Origin: Myxococcales bacterium
Lineage (GTDB): Bacteria > Myxococcota_A > Polyangia > Polyangiales > Polyangiaceae
Direction of reading: 5' to 3'
Length of the DNA: 41,174 nucleotides
NCBI GenBank assembly: GCA_021847645.1
Contig: JAJZQG010000055.1
Span: 1 to 41,174 of the forward strand
Part shown: positions 8,473 through 25,975 of the stretch, piece after piece
Position numbering within the stretch: the first letter of the stretch is position 1
Layout of the letters: every line of letters starts with the position of its first letter
Notes under the pieces: model-generated
The model's database searches: none
Told to the model about the DNA's origin: nothing
What the model saw: the letters and a program-made list of their open reading frames with translations, nothing else
Position numbers and translations under genes: made by a program

Positions 8473-9693
8473 ATGAACTGTGACCGGCCCCGTCATCGCG
8501 CACTGCGCCATGCGCGTTCTCTCACTGCTGCCGCCCTCATGCTCGCGGCTGTTTCGTCCACGGCGGCATGCGCCGCCTCTAACACCCAGACGCCGCCCGC
8601 CGCCCCCGCCTCCCCTGGCCCGCCCTCCAACACCGTGCAGGTCGCCACCACCTATGTCACCCCGCATGACGCAGGCACCATCCAGCAGCGATTCGACGCT
8701 GCCAACCAACTGCTGCGCGACGCGCGCTACCGTGATGCGGCCGCTGCCTTCGACGGGATCGTCGAGCTCGAGCCCAACGGGCCCTTCGTGGCCGCTTCGC
8801 TGTTCGATGCGGGCTTTGCGTGGGAGCAAGCCGAGGACCGCAACGCCGCGCTGGAGCGCTACCGCGAGGTGGTGCGCAAGTTCCCGTCCGGTCCCGAGGC
8901 GCGCAGCTCGCTGATCCGAGCCACGCGCATCCTGTCCTGGACCGAGGACTGGAAGCAGCTGTCGGCCTACGCGGACATGTTGCTGGCGCGATCGGACCTG
9001 TCGCCCATCGAACAGGTCGAAGCCAACGGCGCCCGCGCCCTGGGCCTGGTCGAGACCGGTGACCTCGACGGCGCCATGCTGTCGATCGGCAAGGCCCGCA
9101 CCGTCATCGAAGAGCAGGGCTGGGGACAGGTCGCGCAGCCGCCGGTCGCTACCTCCCAGGTGTTCTTCGCCTTGGGCGAGGTGCGTCGCATCAAGGGAGA
9201 GCGCATCGTGTTCAGCCCGCTGCCCGCCAACTTCGGCGAGGTGCTCGAAGAGCGCTGCCAGGCCCTGCTCGACGCGCAGGACGCGTACGCGGAGGCGATG
9301 CGCTCGCACGATCCGCACTGGGCCGCCATGGCCGGCTATCGCGTCGGCCAGCTGTATCAGCAGCTGCATCGGGACGTGATCGGGATTTCGCCGCCGCCGT
9401 CGGCCAAGACCGACAAGCAGAAGCAGCTGTTCGAGGGCGCGATGCAGCTGCGCTATCGGGTGCTGCTCGAGAAGGGTTTGCAGATGATGGACAAGACGGT
9501 GCAGATGGCGGCGGCCACCGGAGAGAACTCGGCGTGGGTGCATCGTGCGCGCGAGGCCAAGCGCGATCTCGAGCAGGCCTTGCAGGCGGTGAAGGACAGC
9601 CTGGCGAAGCTGCCCTACTCCGAGGCGGACCTGCGCCGCGCGCTCGACGGGCTCGGTGGCAAGAAGCCGGACGGCGTGACGGGCAGCCCGTAG
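8473..9693 (+). CDS. TPR-repeat lipoprotein
   Basis: 406 residues from the ATG at 8473, which has AGGAG 6 bases upstream (8462-8466). A longer frame to 8407 lacks this. The positively charged N-terminus and hydrophobic stretch end in SSTAAC (Cys 33), a lipobox. An Ala/Pro linker follows, then tandem tetratricopeptide helices from about residue 70 (RFDAANQLLRDARYRDAAAAF; ASLFDAGFAWEQAEDRNAALERYREVVRKFP; ARALGLVETGDLDGAMLSIGKA). The middle pattern resembles the TPRs of tol-pal-type and gliding-associated lipoproteins. The partner is unknown. The stop lies 3 bases from that of the convergent radical SAM gene. Confidence 0.85.
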   Translation: MNCDRPRHRALRHARSLTAAALMLAAVSSTAACAASNTQTPPAAPASPGPPSNTVQVATTYVTPHDAGTIQQRFDAANQLLRDARYRDAAAAFDGIVELEPNGPFVAASLFDAGFAWEQAEDRNAALERYREVVRKFPSGPEARSSLIRATRILSWTEDWKQLSAYADMLLARSDLSPIEQVEANGARALGLVETGDLDGAMLSIGKARTVIEEQGWGQVAQPPVATSQVFFALGEVRRIKGERIVFSPLPANFGEVLEERCQALLDAQDAYAEAMRSHDPHWAAMAGYRVGQLYQQLHRDVIGISPPPSAKTDKQKQLFEGAMQLRYRVLLEKGLQMMDKTVQMAAATGENSAWVHRAREAKRDLEQALQAVKDSLAKLPYSEADLRRALDGLGGKKPDGVTGSP

Positions 9694-9696
9694 CGC

Positions 9697-10785
9697 TCAC
9701 ATCGGGCAGGAGGGTTCTTCACCGAACAGGTTGCCGACGGTGCCCCAGGAGCGGGCGCGGCAGCCGCCGCAGCTCGGGGCGAACTCGCAGCCCTTGCAGC
9801 GGCCCTCGAGCAGGTCGGTGTTGCGCAGCGAGGCGAGCGTGGTGGACGACTCGAGGATCTGCTTGAGGGACTGCTTGCGCAAGTCGCCCACCTCGATGGG
9901 CAGGTAGCCACAAGGAAAGACCTTGCCGACGGCATCGACGAACACGATGCCGCCGCCGGCCAGGCAGCCCTTGGACGACCATGCGAGGCCGCGGCCCGGG
10001 GGCAGGCCTTTTCGCTCGCGCGCACGCGCTCTCTGCTGGCGAATGCGCTGCGCTTGCGGCGCACACGTCGCGCGGATCTCCATGTCGCGTTCCGTCGCCT
10101 GCTGGTCGAAGTACGTGAGCAGCCGCTCCACCTCGGCAGCCTCCAAGCGAATCTCTTCGGGGAGATCGACGCCGCAGCCCACCGGCACGAGCAGAAAGAC
10201 ATGAAGCGCGCAGGCGTCGAGCCGCTGGACCAGATCGAGCATCGGCGAAGCCATGTCGCGATTGGCCTTGGTGAACGTCACGTTGATCTGCACCTCGATG
10301 CCAGCCTTGCGCAGGGCGCCAATCCCCCTGATCGTGTCGTCGAAAGAACCCGGCAGCCCCCTGAACGCGTCGTGCGTGGCGGCGTCGGGACCGTCGAGGC
10401 TCACGCTCACGCGCGACACGCCGGCAGCGGCGAGACGCGTCGCGATGTCGTCGGTGACCAGGGTGGCGTTGGTGGCGACGGCAGGGGTGACGCCGCGGGT
10501 CTTGGCGTAGTCGAGCAGCTCGAACAAGTCGCGGCGCATCAGGGGCTCGCCGCCGGAGAACACGAGGATGGAACCCCAACGGTTGTCGGCGATCTGGTCG
10601 ATGAGGTTGCGCGCCTCGTCGGTGGACAGCTCGTTGGGGGGCGCGGCGTCCCACTCGCGGCGGCAATGCACGCAACGCAGGTTGCAGTCGCCGGTGGTCT
10701 CCCAGAAGACGAGGCGCGGGGTGGGGACGACGTCCGGGCTGAAGGGGCGCATTCCTGCCGCGCGAGCGGCGTGGGGATGAGGCAT
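9697..10785 (-). CDS. Radical SAM/SPASM enzyme, AhbD/NirJ-like
   Basis: 362 residues. The radical SAM cluster motif CNLRCVHC (C34, C38, C41) binds the [4Fe-4S]-SAM centre. SGGEP at about 77-81 is the SAM-binding motif. The C-terminal SPASM-type region has C274, C292, C330, C333, C339, C342 and a terminal C360 in EEPSCPM, enough for auxiliary clusters. The opening (PRLVFWETTGDCNLRC) and the Cys near the end resemble the AhbD/NirJ heme-biosynthesis group. Peptide-modifying SPASM enzymes remain possible. No heme-pathway gene or small precursor peptide is adjacent, so the substrate is unknown. The ATG at 10783-10785 was chosen, but a TTG at 10794 sits closer to an AGGAG and could be the start. 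Confidence 0.85.
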   Translation of the reverse strand: MPHPHAARAAGMRPFSPDVVPTPRLVFWETTGDCNLRCVHCRREWDAAPPNELSTDEARNLIDQIADNRWGSILVFSGGEPLMRRDLFELLDYAKTRGVTPAVATNATLVTDDIATRLAAAGVSRVSVSLDGPDAATHDAFRGLPGSFDDTIRGIGALRKAGIEVQINVTFTKANRDMASPMLDLVQRLDACALHVFLLVPVGCGVDLPEEIRLEAAEVERLLTYFDQQATERDMEIRATCAPQAQRIRQQRARARERKGLPPGRGLAWSSKGCLAGGGIVFVDAVGKVFPCGYLPIEVGDLRKQSLKQILESSTTLASLRNTDLLEGRCKGCEFAPSCGGCRARSWGTVGNLFGEEPSCPM

Positions 10786-11221
10786 GAGAGGCAAGGTCTC
10801 CTGAAGCGAGAATTCGACGAGGGCACAGGGTCTGGAGCCGGGTGGGATCCTGGTGGCTGGGGGCGGTCAAGGCAAGGGTTTGCCGAGGCAAAGCGCAGGG
10901 GCGGGCGCGCGGGTAGCGGCGTGGGAGCGTTGGGGCCGCTCGGCGCACGGGCATCGCGCGCGTGTGCTGGTGGCGGCCGAGGGGGCGAAGGGCTCGTCAC
11001 CTGTGCAGGGTCGGGGCGCGAAAAATGCAAAGGCCGGATGCAATCCTGATTGACACGGGTCTTGCTTGGCGCTACGGGTTCGCCTCCCTCGTACTGAAGC
11101 CGCAACCTGGAGCCCCACGGAGGGGCAACGGGTCGGTGTCGGCGCGGGGGTGGAAGATTTGTCTTGCGAGCCACGAACGACAGACTACACTTCGCGCGCT
11201 CGTGAGTTGGGCATGGCCGAC
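10786..11221. promoter_or_regulatory. Intergenic region upstream of tRNA-tuf operon
   Basis: 436 bases without a credible gene separate the divergent radical SAM gene from the first tRNA. Open frames here are GC-driven shadows. A TTGACA occurs at 11050-11055 but lacks a convincing -10. The better operon promoter is listed separately at 11164-11191. The rest shows no notable structure. Confidence 0.5.
11164..11191 (+). promoter_or_regulatory. Putative sigma70 promoter of the tRNA-tuf operon
   Basis: TTGCGA (11164-11169), 16 bases, TACACT (11186-11191), followed by the GC-rich discriminator TCGCGCGCTCG. The start would fall near 11198, about 24 bases before tRNA-Thr. A GC-rich discriminator is typical of stringently controlled stable-RNA promoters. 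This is inference from sequence only. Confidence 0.55.
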
Positions 11222-11294
11222 GCTGGCGTAGCTCAACCGGTAGAGCACCGGTTTTGTAAACCGGATGTTAGGGGTTCAAGTCCCCTCGTCAGCT
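11222..11294 (+). tRNA. tRNA-Thr(TGT)
   Basis: Acceptor GCTGGCG (11222-11228) pairs with CGTCAGC (11287-11293), and T is the discriminator. The anticodon stem-loop CCGGT-TTTGTAA-ACCGG gives TGT. CCA is not encoded. It is the first gene of the Thr-Tyr-Gly-Thr-tuf cluster, the same order as E. coli thrU-tyrU-glyT-thrT-tufB. Confidence 0.97.
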
Positions 11295-11374
11295 CTGCGA
11301 GGAGACGGTTGTACGGAGGAAGTTGGGACAGCACGAAGGACCGAACGAACAGGTGGCGACACCTCGCAGCACGC

Positions 11375-11457
11375 GGTGGGTTGCCCGAGTGGCCAAAGGG
11401 AGCGGACTGTAAATCCGCCGGCAATTGCCTACAATGGTTCGAATCCATTACCCACCA
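11375..11457 (+). tRNA. tRNA-Tyr(GTA)
   Basis: Acceptor GGTGGGT (11375-11381) pairs with ACCCACC (11450-11456), with discriminator A. The anticodon stem-loop GCGGA-CTGTAAA-TCCGC gives GTA. It has a long class II variable arm. CCA is not encoded. Confidence 0.96.
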
Positions 11458-11511
11458 CCTGGTCCGGCGAGCCCTTCCAGCCCCTCCACGGAGGTACGAC
11501 AGGCACGACAA

Positions 11512-11584
11512 GCGGGAGTAGCTCAGTTGGTAGAGCGTCAGCCTTCCAAGCTGAACGTCGCGGGTTCGAACCCCGTCTCCCGCT
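11512..11584 (+). tRNA. tRNA-Gly(TCC)
   Basis: Acceptor GCGGGAG (11512-11518) pairs with CTCCCGC (11577-11583), with discriminator T. The anticodon stem-loop TCAGC-CTTCCAA-GCTGA gives TCC. CCA is not encoded. Confidence 0.97.
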
Positions 11585-11609
11585 CCGCATCCCGGCCGTC
11601 ATTTCGTCT

Positions 11610-11685
11610 GCCCACCTAGCTCAGTAGGTAGAGCACCTCCTTGGTAAGGAGGAGGTCACCGGTTCGAATCCGGTGGTGGGCTCCA
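11610..11685 (+). tRNA. tRNA-Thr(GGT)
   Basis: Acceptor GCCCACC (11610-11616) pairs with GGTGGGC (11675-11681), with discriminator T. The anticodon stem-loop CCTCC-TTGGTAA-GGAGG gives GGT. Unlike the other tRNAs in this window, the 3' CCA is encoded (11683-11685). It lies 68 bases before tuf. Confidence 0.97.
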
Positions 11686-11753
11686 AGCCCGACCGACTTC
11701 ACCGCAAGCAGACAGACAACAGCCACGCACCCGAATCCGTTGGAGACATTCTC

Positions 11754-12944
<1,191 letters not shown>

Positions 12945-12948
12945 GAGA

Positions 12949-13104
12949 GTGGGCGAACGAGTCGACATTGTCCTGGTCTGCACGGAGTGCGAGGCGAGGA
13001 ACTACAAGACGACCAAGGCGAACAAGCCCACAACGAGACCGCTGGAGAAGAAGAAGTACTGCCCAACGTGCGACAGGCACACGGTGCACAAGGAGTCGAA
13101 GTGA
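12949..13104 (+). CDS. rpmG: 50S ribosomal protein L33
   Basis: 51 residues, GTG start. The stop of tuf is 4 bases upstream and its TAG forms part of the TAGGAG ribosome-binding sequence, so the spacing is very short. The protein has the zinc-ribbon form of L33 with two CxxC pairs, CTEC near residue 11 and CPTC near residue 38, and the family signature NYKTTKANK with a [15 protein letters not shown] ending. L33 lies near the ribosomal E site. It sits in the usual tuf-rpmG-tRNA-Trp-secE order. Confidence 0.95.
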   Translation: MGERVDIVLVCTECEARNYKTTKANKPTTRPLEKKKYCPTCDRHTVHKESK

Positions 13105-13135
13105 AGCATTGCCCCGAGCCTCGGCCCGGGGCCGA

Positions 13136-13208
13136 AGGGGTGTAGCTCAATTGGTAGAGCAGCGGATTCCAAATCCGCAGGCTTCGGGTTCGAGTCCCGC
13201 CGCCCCTG
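13136..13208 (+). tRNA. tRNA-Trp(CCA)
   Basis: Acceptor AGGGGTG (13136-13142) pairs with CGCCCCT (13201-13207), and G is the discriminator. The anticodon stem-loop GCGGA-TTCCAAA-TCCGC gives CCA. One T-stem pair looks mismatched. The 3' CCA is not encoded (CC then G follows). Its place between rpmG and secE is conserved in many bacteria. Confidence 0.95.
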
Positions 13209-13310
13209 CCGCCGCCGTCCCGCCTCGTGGGTGTCGTTCGCTACGAACCTGACGCACCAGGAGGGGAACCGCAGCGTCTTCCGCAGCATCCATCAGGTTC
13301 AACAAGGCCC

Positions 13311-13862
13311 ATGGCCAACGAAGATCGCCCCACCAAGCAAGACGAACCGCCGGTTGACGCGACGTTCGACGATGCCCCGCAGGCAGATGCTGGGGACAAG
13401 GAGATCGTGCACGTTGGGGAAGGCGCCGACAAGGTGGTGGAGGCGTCGGAGCTGGGCACGACGCGCTACGTGATCGCGGGCTACTTTGCCGGAGCGATCG
13501 GGCTTGCGTACGTGCTGGGCAAGGTGCTGTTCGCGACCTGGTCGCGGCTGGCCGAGCAACAGTGGGCGGTGGATCGGGCACCGTGGATCACCCAGGTGTC
13601 CGAGGACGGCCGGGCCACCGGGTCCACCGTCGTCGGCGGACTCATCGCCATCGCGGTGACGGTGCATCTGTACCGTCGCCTGGACATCCGGAACTGGCTC
13701 AACGAGGCTGCCTCGGAGCTGGCGAAGGTAACGTGGCCCACGAAGAAGGAGGTCACCAACGGCACGCTCGTGGTGATCGTGGCGACGGTGGTCGCCACGG
13801 TGTACGTGACGTTGTTGGACCGATTCTGGGGCTTTGTGACGGACCTTATCTACCGCGTGTAG
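13311..13862 (+). CDS. secE: Preprotein translocase subunit SecE
   Basis: 183 residues. The conserved SecE core is at the C-terminus: amphipathic helix NWLNEAASELAKVTWPTKKEV (about 128-148), with the hallmark WPTKKE, followed by a membrane helix (about 151-170). Two more hydrophobic helices lie at about 52-74 and 105-121, giving the three-helix topology seen in E. coli. An acidic, Asp/Pro-rich N-terminal tail of about 45 residues is cytosolic. SecE clamps SecY in the Sec channel. The ATG at 13311 was chosen because the upstream extension in the same frame overlaps sequence just after tRNA-Trp and looks non-coding. nusG follows after 19 bases. Confidence 0.95.
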   Translation: MANEDRPTKQDEPPVDATFDDAPQADAGDKEIVHVGEGADKVVEASELGTTRYVIAGYFAGAIGLAYVLGKVLFATWSRLAEQQWAVDRAPWITQVSEDGRATGSTVVGGLIAIAVTVHLYRRLDIRNWLNEAASELAKVTWPTKKEVTNGTLVVIVATVVATVYVTLLDRFWGFVTDLIYRV

Positions 13863-13881
13863 CGGTTCGGTGGATCTCCCG

Positions 13882-14412
13882 ATGGCGAAGAAGTGGTACG
13901 TGATCCAGACCTATTCCGGCTACGAAGCCAAGGTGAAGGCTGCGCTGCAGGAGCGGATCAAGCAGTACCAGATGGAGGATCAGATCGGCGAGATCCTGAT
14001 CCCGACCGAGACGGTGCAGGAGAACCGGACCGGGGGCAAGTCGCGGGTACGTCAGAAGACGAGCCTGCCAGGCTACGTGTTCGTCGAGATGGAGATGAAC
14101 GAGAAGACCTGGCATCTGGTAAAGGAAACGACGCGGGTGACGGGGTTCATCGGGAACCAGAACCCGACGCCGGTGAAGCCGCCGGAGATCGAGGGGCTTC
14201 GAAAGGGAATGGTGGAAGGGGCGATGAAGCCCAAGCCTCGGGTGACCTTCGAAGAGGGCGACGAGGTGCGGGTGATTGACGGAGCATTCGCCAACTTCAT
14301 GGGAACGGTGGAAGAGGTCAAGCCGGAAAAGCAGAAGCTGCGGGTGAAGGTATCGATCTTCGGGCGCGCGACGCCTGTGGAGCTTGACTTCAGCCAGGTA
14401 GAGAAGCGCTAG
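13882..14412 (+). CDS. nusG: Transcription termination/antitermination factor NusG
   Basis: 176 residues. The NGN domain begins [20 protein letters not shown] and includes the conserved [11 protein letters not shown] and TGFIG. The C-terminal KOW domain starts at about 123 ([24 protein letters not shown]) and ends with [10 protein letters not shown]. NusG binds the RNA polymerase clamp and links it to Rho or to ribosomal S10. The ATG at 13882 is preferred to the GTG four codons earlier, because that codon forms part of the GGTGGA ribosome-binding sequence. It follows secE in the standard order. Confidence 0.97.
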   Translation: MAKKWYVIQTYSGYEAKVKAALQERIKQYQMEDQIGEILIPTETVQENRTGGKSRVRQKTSLPGYVFVEMEMNEKTWHLVKETTRVTGFIGNQNPTPVKPPEIEGLRKGMVEGAMKPKPRVTFEEGDEVRVIDGAFANFMGTVEEVKPEKQKLRVKVSIFGRATPVELDFSQVEKR

Positions 14413-14557
14413 GTGTCGTCATCGTGAGAATCGATTGGGCTTTCGGTCTTGGCAGATGCCTCCCGGCTCGCGGGGGGCAGCGACCAGCGGGAGCGCTGGG
14501 GGCGATAGCCCCCGTGATGGCTGGGGGCCCTGCCCCCTCCAGGAGCACGTCAGAGCA
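14413..14557 (+). promoter_or_regulatory. Structured leader of rplK with two tandem GC hairpins
   Basis: The 145-base gap between nusG and rplK holds two similar hairpins: GGGGGC-GATA-GCCCCC (14498-14513) and GGGGGC-CCT-GCCCCC (14523-14537). Because the arms are identical, either 5' arm could pair with either 3' arm, allowing alternative folds. L1-mediated feedback on the rplK-rplA mRNA is known in other bacteria and acts in this region. Whether these hairpins are the L1 target is inference. Confidence 0.5.
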
Positions 14558-14998
14558 ATGAAGAAGGTAACCGGCATCATCAAGCTGCAGCTGCCCGCGG
14601 GCAAGGCGAACCCCTCGCCGCCGGTCGGACCTGCGCTGGGCCAGCACGGCGTGAACATCATGCAGTTCTGCAAGGATTTCAACGCCAGGACCGCGAGCCA
14701 GGGCGACATGATCATCCCGGTGGTGATCACGGTCTACGCCGATCGCTCGTTCTCGTTCGTGATGAAGACGCCGCCGGCGTCGGTGCTGCTGAAGAAGGCC
14801 GCCGGGCTGTCGACCTCCAAGAAGCCGGGATCGGGCTCCAAGGAGCCGAACAAGGTTCGGGTGGGCGGCATTAGCACCGCCAAGCTGCGCGAGATCGCGG
14901 AGCTGAAGATCAAGGACTTGAACACGACCAGTGTCGAAGCCGCCATGAGGTCCATTTCGGGCACGGCCCGCTCGATGGGCATCAAGATCGAAGACTGA
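14558..14998 (+). CDS. rplK: 50S ribosomal protein L11
   Basis: 146 residues. The N-terminal domain has the conserved Pro-rich linker ([33 protein letters not shown]), and the C-terminal rRNA-binding domain ends with [13 protein letters not shown]11 sits at the GTPase-associated centre next to L10/L12 and is needed for factor function. Length matches the family. It is first in the rplK-rplA pair, with an AGGAG about 12 bases before the ATG and hairpins just upstream. Confidence 0.97.
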   Translation: MKKVTGIIKLQLPAGKANPSPPVGPALGQHGVNIMQFCKDFNARTASQGDMIIPVVITVYADRSFSFVMKTPPASVLLKKAAGLSTSKKPGSGSKEPNKVRVGGISTAKLREIAELKIKDLNTTSVEAAMRSISGTARSMGIKIED

Positions 14999-15111
14999 GT
15001 TCGACCTGGCAGTACGCCACGGGCTCAGGGAAAGGGCCCTGACCCGCCGGAACCCCGCACCACGGTATCTGGCGAGCCGTGGAAGGCGATAGCCGACGAA
15101 AAGGAGGTTCA

Positions 15112-15825
15112 ATGACGAAAATCGCCAAGAAGCACCGCGAGGCTCTACAGAAGGTAGACCCCGCGAAGAAGCACACGCTCGAGGAAGCAGCCGAGCTCGT
15201 GAAGAAGTGCGCGCATGCGAAGTTCGACGAAACCGTCGAAATGGCAGTCCGTCTGGGCGTCAATCCGAAGTACGCCGATCAGATGGTGCGAGGAGCCATC
15301 GTGCTTCCGCACGGGACTGGCCAGAAGGTGCGCGTGCTGGTCTTCGCGAAGGGCGACAAGGAGCGCGAGGCCCGCGACGCGGGTGCGGACTTTGCTGGAG
15401 CCGATGAGCTCATCCAGAAGGTCCAGGAAGGCTTTCTCGACTTCGACCGGGTGATCGCGACGCCCGACATGATGAGCTCGGTGGGAAAGCTCGGAAGGAT
15501 CCTCGGAACGCGAGGCCTGATGCCGAACCCCAAGGTGGGTACGGTGACGTTCGACGTGACCAAGGCCGTGCAGGAGGCCAAGGCTGGCAAGGTCCAGTAT
15601 CGCGTCGAGAAGGCGGGCATCGTCCACTGCCGCATCGGGAAGGTTTCGTTCACGGAGCAGCAGTTGGTCGACAACGCCCAGGCGCTCATCCAGGCGCTCG
15701 TTCGCGCGAAGCCCTCGACAGCCAAGGGCATCTATCTGAGGTCCATCGCGATGAGCTCGACGATGGGCCCGGGTGTCCGCATCGATCCGCTGGCCGCTGC
15801 CGGAACCAAGGAAGCAGAGGCCTGA
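15112..15825 (+). CDS. rplA: 50S ribosomal protein L1
   Basis: 237 residues. Conserved blocks are [11 protein letters not shown] at the N-terminus, [35 protein letters not shown], and the late [22 protein letters not shown]1 binds 23S rRNA at the L1 stalk and in many bacteria represses its own operon. The start is fixed by an excellent Shine-Dalgarno sequence AAGGAGG (15101-15107) four bases before the ATG. The 113-base gap after rplK contains two small hairpins (TCAGGG/CCCTGA and CCACGG/CCGTGG). Confidence 0.97.
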   Translation: MTKIAKKHREALQKVDPAKKHTLEEAAELVKKCAHAKFDETVEMAVRLGVNPKYADQMVRGAIVLPHGTGQKVRVLVFAKGDKEREARDAGADFAGADELIQKVQEGFLDFDRVIATPDMMSSVGKLGRILGTRGLMPNPKVGTVTFDVTKAVQEAKAGKVQYRVEKAGIVHCRIGKVSFTEQQLVDNAQALIQALVRAKPSTAKGIYLRSIAMSSTMGPGVRIDPLAAAGTKEAEA

Positions 15826-15835
15826 GAGGTGAACG

Positions 15836-16366
15836 ATGAACCGCGCTGAACGACAGACCGCAATCGATGAGATTCGGGCTCGATTCGACCGCATGGTCTC
15901 CGCCGTCTTTGTCGACTACCAAGGCATGACGGTCGAGGAGGTCAGCAAGCTCCGCGACGAGTTTCGCAAGAGCGGCGTCGAGTACCGCGTCGTCAAGAAC
16001 ACGCTCATCAAGCACGCGATCAAGGATCGTCCGTACGCCAGCAAGGTCACCGAGGTCTTGCACGGCATGACGGGGATCGCGTGGAGCTACGAAGAGCCGG
16101 GTGCCGCGGCGAAGGTCCTCAAGACCCTCGTCAAGGAGAACCAGAAGCTCAAGATCAAGGCTGGTCTCGTGGAGACGACCGTTCTTCCGCCCGCACAGGT
16201 GGAAGACACGCTCGCCACCATGCCCGGCAAGGACGAGCTGCGCGCGATGCTGCTGGCGACTTTCATGGCGCCGGCGCAGAACTTCGTCGCGCTGCTCAAT
16301 GCGCCCGCCCAGAACTTCGCCTACCTGCTCGACGCCCAGCGTCGCAAGCTCGGGGGAGAAGGCTGA
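15836..16366 (+). CDS. rplJ: 50S ribosomal protein L10
   Basis: 176 residues, starting 10 bases after rplA with GAGAGG as ribosome-binding site. Conserved features are AVFVDYQGMTVEEVSKLRDEFRKSGVEYRVVKNTLIKHA and a long C-terminal helix (PAQNFVALLNAPAQNFAYLLDAQRRK) that anchors the L7/L12 dimers. The QNF motif occurs twice in that helix. L10 forms the base of the ribosomal stalk. Confidence 0.97.
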   Translation: MNRAERQTAIDEIRARFDRMVSAVFVDYQGMTVEEVSKLRDEFRKSGVEYRVVKNTLIKHAIKDRPYASKVTEVLHGMTGIAWSYEEPGAAAKVLKTLVKENQKLKIKAGLVETTVLPPAQVEDTLATMPGKDELRAMLLATFMAPAQNFVALLNAPAQNFAYLLDAQRRKLGGEG

Positions 16367-16437
16367 AGCGCGTCGTTTGGATGAAGAGAAACTGCACAGA
16401 CCCACGGCCCTGTCGTGGATTTAAGGAGTGAAGGATC

Positions 16438-16821
16438 ATGGCCGAGATCACCACCGAACAGCTGATCGACCACCTGAGCAAGATGTCCGTCATGGACATG
16501 GCCACCCTGGTCAAGACCCTCGAAGAGAAGTGGGGCGTCAAGGCTGCCCCGGTTGCCGTAGCTGGCCCGGCTGCCGCTGCTGGCCCCGCCGCCGAAGCTG
16601 CTCCCGAGCAGAGCGAGTTCAACGTCAACCTGGTAGACGCTGGTGCCAACCGCATCAACGTCATCAAGGCAGTCCGCGAGATCACCGGACTGGGCCTCAA
16701 GGAAGCCAAGGAGCTGGTCGAGGGCGCGCCCAAGACCGTCAAGGAGTCGCTCCCCAAGGCCGAGGCCGAGGAAATCAAGAAGAAGCTCGAGGACGCTGGA
16801 GCCAAGGTCGAGCTCAAGTAG
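16438..16821 (+). CDS. rplL: 50S ribosomal protein L7/L12
   Basis: 127 residues. The N-terminal dimerisation region ([30 protein letters not shown]) is followed by an Ala/Pro hinge. The C-terminal factor-binding domain has the conserved [31 protein letters not shown] and ends GAKVELK. It recruits translation GTPases. It follows rplJ after 71 bases, with AAGGAG before the ATG. The attenuator before rpoB lies downstream. Confidence 0.98.
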   Translation: MAEITTEQLIDHLSKMSVMDMATLVKTLEEKWGVKAAPVAVAGPAAAAGPAAEAAPEQSEFNVNLVDAGANRINVIKAVREITGLGLKEAKELVEGAPKTVKESLPKAEAEEIKKKLEDAGAKVELK

Positions 16822-16861
16822 TGGTTGCGCATTGCAAAGGTCGTTAGACCTCATCAAGGGT

Positions 16862-16905
16862 CAGCGTCGGGGCAGGGATCTGCCCTGACGCTGCTCCTTT
16901 TCCGT
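16862..16905 (+). terminator. Attenuator/intrinsic terminator between rplL and rpoB
   Basis: A 14-bp stem (16862-16875 with 16880-16893, one G-T wobble) has loop GGAT and is followed by GCTCCTTTTCCGTTTT. It sits 41 bases after the rplL stop and ends about 50 bases before rpoB. In E. coli a partial terminator in the same place sets the lower expression of rpoBC relative to ribosomal proteins, and the same role is inferred here. Confidence 0.85.
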
Positions 16906-16952
16906 TTTGTTGCTCCGGGTCCAGGTGCTCGACGCTTCTGGAGGCGAAATCG

Positions 16953-21206
<4,254 letters not shown>

Positions 21207-21218
21207 GGGAGGTTCAAC

Positions 21219-25490
<4,272 letters not shown>

Positions 25491-25500
25491 GCAGAATCCA

Positions 25501-25532
25501 ACGCAGAGACGCAGAGGCGCAGAGGCGCAGAG
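25501..25532 (+). repeat. Four tandem 8-bp units, RCGCAGAG
   Basis: ACGCAGAG twice followed by GCGCAGAG twice, 10 bases after the rpoC stop. A related CCGCAGAGGCCGCAGAG lies at 25618-25634. CGCAGAG-type short repeats recur in intergenic DNA of several bacterial phyla. The other 190 bases between rpoC and 25689 show no gene or convincing terminator. Confidence 0.8.
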
Positions 25533-25688
25533 CGTCTAGGTTCGTCCCTCCGATAGCATCCCATCGTTTCCCTCGTTGGCGACCGCGCCCGGACGCGCCT
25601 TTGCGCCCGGGTGTGGGCCGCAGAGGCCGCAGAGATGTACGTCTTGGCGCGAAGTGCTCCTTGCCGGCAGATGCACTATCCTCTTGTC

Positions 25689-25856
25689 ATGCCGACAGCC
25701 ATCAAGAAGGGCACCCTGGCCGCCGGGGCCGATCTCATGGCCATCCCCGAGGACTCGCGCTTCCACGAGATCATCGACGGCGATATCGTCCAGAAGGCGG
25801 TGCCGACGCCCATCCATGGCGCCGCCCAACGCAAGCTCTCGGAAAAGTATCGGGCC
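25689..25856 (+). pseudogene. Uma2-family (DUF820) endonuclease-like gene, N-terminal remnant
   Basis: From the ATG at 25689 about 52 residues read like the start of a Uma2/PD-(D/E)XK-type protein: TAIKKGTLAAGADLMAIPEDSRFHEIIDGDIVQKAVPTP, with the characteristic FHEIIDGDIV and a following HGAAQRKL helix. The conserved nuclease core that should follow (a GGWW-type segment and the catalytic acidic residues) is absent. The frame runs into unrelated sequence and stops at 26027. It appears truncated by a deletion or rearrangement at the edge of the decay zone. Confidence 0.6.
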
Positions 25857-25975
25857 TCACCGGCCTGCCGTGAGGTTTCCCAGCTCAAGCGACGGCAGCC
25901 GACCCAGCGGCAGGCCGCAAGAGGTTCCCGACAGCAGTGCTATCCGCAGGACCCTCGCTTGTGGTGCCAATCCAG

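Noticed and set aside
11050..11078. TTGACA promoter for the tRNA cluster
   Set aside because: The -35 is perfect but the best -10 at suitable distance is TACGGG. The pair at 11164-11191 is better placed and better matched at -10.
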